Origin: ATZT02 sp964655115
GTDB lineage: Bacteria; Actinomycetota; Actinomycetes; S36-B12; UBA5976
Length of the DNA: 23,524 nucleotides
NCBI GenBank assembly: GCA_964655115.1
Contig: CAZZKM010000018.1
Location: forward strand, 1 to 23,524
Direction: 5' to 3'
The notes beneath the pieces are model-generated. The model ran no database searches, was not told the DNA's origin, and saw only the letters and a program-made list of their open reading frames with translations. Shown one piece after another: positions 22,194 to 23,524 of this stretch. Each line of letters opens with the position of its first letter. Position 1 is the first letter of the stretch. A program made the translations under genes and the position numbers.

Positions 22194-23405
22194 TTAAATT
22201 TTTTCTTCTCTCATTTTCCAAGGAGCGCCGTATTCATTGACTTTGTCTAAATAAGGTTTAGAACTAAACCATTCTGGACCCATTACACCTTGTGGTTTCC
22301 AAACACCTTCATGAATTAATTCCATTGCAACAACTGGATTAAATGCGGTTTGCCAAACAACAGCTTGATCGCCATATTCTTTCATTGACCATTCGTTATC
22401 AACAACATGATAAAGATATGTGGCTTTTGGATTTCCTTGCTTATCTAATCCTTTTACTAAAACTCCTGCGCAAGTTTTGCCTTTCATTCTTTCACCTAAT
22501 TTTGCAGGATCTGGAAGGGATGCAGTTAAAAGATCTCTTGGTGAAACAGATACTCCTTGAACATCGACGTTCTCTTTCTTATCAAGTCCAAGTTTGTTGA
22601 TAGTTTTTAAGACTGAAATAAATTCTTTACCTAAACCGTATTTAAAATTAACTTTTTTAGCATCTATCTTTTGAGGTATTAAAACTACTTCTTCGTGCTC
22701 AACGTTTACACATTCCACAGGACCTATGCCTTCAGGGAAATCAAAAACTTCTGGTTCAGAAAATGGTTTAGTGGTAAACCAACCTTTGCCATCCTCCCAA
22801 ACAAGAGGTGGATTTAAACATTCTTCGATGGTGGTCCAAATTGAAAAAGATGGAGCAAAAGATTCACCTTCTACGACAAGATTAGATCCATCTAGCACGG
22901 TTATTGAATCAATTTTGCTGAAAAGTTCTTCGTCGGCATATTTAGCTAGAACATCACTTAGCCCTGGCTCAATCCCAATTCCTACAACTGCCCAAATATC
23001 TCTTTCTTGCCAATTCCAATCTCTGGAAAATTGCTCGTCTCCTAATTTCACGCCTACTTCCTTATGCGGATATTTAGGGTGAGGTCTAGAAAGCGACATT
23101 GCCATATCCATGTAATTAGTGTTTTCGATCTCGCAGGCTAAAAATATTGGCATAACAAATCTTGGGTCAACTGCGTTGATAACCACATCGGGTTTTACTT
23201 CTCGAATTAATTCTCTGACATCTTCTAGTTCTGCTGCATTAACTTCTGTGGCATCAAATCGATCATCGTCAATTCTTTTAATTGCTTGTTGAGCGCGTTC
23301 CAACGAACGGTCAGCAATAACCATGCTTGTTAAAAATTTTCTTCTTGCTGCAATGTTGGCGATTGCTCGACCAACTCCACCCGCTCCGATTACGAGCGCT
23401 TTCAT
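22194..23405 (-). CDS. Saccharopine dehydrogenase-like NAD(P) oxidoreductase
   Basis: This 403-residue protein is of the saccharopine dehydrogenase/carboxynorspermidine synthase superfamily. The Rossmann motif ALVIGAGGVGRAIANIAARR is at residues 3–22, IADRSLERA at about 30–38, PDVVINAVDPRF near 75–86 and NTNYMDMAM near 95–103. The catalytic-domain segment VVGIGIEPGLSDVLAKYA and a C-terminal VVWQTAFNPVVAMELI follow. Enzymes of this group join or split an amino acid such as glutamate or lysine with a carbonyl compound using NAD(P)H. Which reaction occurs here (saccharopine, carboxynorspermidine or lysine-6-dehydrogenase type) cannot be decided from sequence alone. AGGAG lies 11 nt before the ATG. 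It is convergent with heliorhodopsin, separated by the 40-nt palindrome. Confidence 0.8.
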   Translation of the reverse strand: MKALVIGAGGVGRAIANIAARRKFLTSMVIADRSLERAQQAIKRIDDDRFDATEVNAAELEDVRELIREVKPDVVINAVDPRFVMPIFLACEIENTNYMDMAMSLSRPHPKYPHKEVGVKLGDEQFSRDWNWQERDIWAVVGIGIEPGLSDVLAKYADEELFSKIDSITVLDGSNLVVEGESFAPSFSIWTTIEECLNPPLVWEDGKGWFTTKPFSEPEVFDFPEGIGPVECVNVEHEEVVLIPQKIDAKKVNFKYGLGKEFISVLKTINKLGLDKKENVDVQGVSVSPRDLLTASLPDPAKLGERMKGKTCAGVLVKGLDKQGNPKATYLYHVVDNEWSMKEYGDQAVVWQTAFNPVVAMELIHEGVWKPQGVMGPEWFSSKPYLDKVNEYGAPWKMREEKI

Positions 23406-23524
23406 TTAAAAACCAACTCCTATTAATTAATATTTAATCTACCTCAATGAAATATTAATAAATATTGGGTACGGCGTGTCTTGAGGAAATTGTATTCATT
23501 TTGACTAAAAAATGATTATTTATT

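Noticed and set aside
23406..23524. Another gene or regulatory element at the right end
   Set aside because: The 119 bases are AT-rich with scattered TANNNT matches and no open frame of note; I see nothing that can be supported beyond the AGGAG site of the minus-strand gene.

Overview
The window reads as a stretch of a compact, AT-rich actinobacterial chromosome (mid-30s % GC by eye, not computed; Arg mostly AGA, A/T-ending codons). The gene order is the actinomycete block cobT – gcvT / pepA – (lpd) – dlaT/sucB – TIGR01777 epimerase – lipB – lipA – DUF4191 – RDD – glnA, which I recall from Mycobacterium tuberculosis (about Rv2207–Rv2220) and Streptomyces. Low GC, very short intergenic gaps, several apparently leaderless promoters and a heliorhodopsin very like the actinobacterial 48C12 protein point to an aquatic, genome-streamlined member of the acI/Nanopelagicales type. 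That placement is inference. Apart from the 5' end of the first gene, every gene looks complete. I see no tRNA, rRNA, insertion sequence, CRISPR array or phage gene. No gap exceeds 192 bases.

Layout. (1) 1–1099: the end of an ECF transporter S-component gene, overlapped by a gene for a protein matching only the C-terminal half of CobT; both suggest cobalamin salvage. (2) 1086–3705: divergent gcvT and pepA with 28 bp between their start codons. (3) 3706–5228: a class III aminotransferase behind an unusual all-AT repeat. (4) 5338–11398: a tight run lpdA – dlaT/sucB – TIGR01777 epimerase – FAD oxidoreductase – peptidase E-like protein. (5) 11395–13596: an MMPL transporter on the minus strand. 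(6) 13737–16040: lipB – lipA – DUF4191, overlapping genes. (7) 16041–16388: an RDD membrane protein on the minus strand. (8) 16389–18055: glnA with a four-element GlnR box upstream and a symmetrical terminator downstream. (9) 18053–22134: a metal P1B-type ATPase on the minus strand, then a beta-CASP metallo-beta-lactamase nuclease and heliorhodopsin on the plus strand. (10) 22194–23405: a saccharopine dehydrogenase-like protein on the minus strand, facing heliorhodopsin across a 40-nt palindrome.

How they fit together. LipB and LipA make the lipoyl cofactor carried by the two lipoyl domains of the E2 protein; LpdA is the E3 that reoxidises it, and GcvT belongs to the other lipoyl-dependent system, glycine cleavage. 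GlnA assimilates ammonium and carries a GlnR site. The most notable gene is the heliorhodopsin, about 3.4 kb from glnA and next to a probable amino-acid dehydrogenase. This makes a link between light sensing and nitrogen metabolism worth testing.
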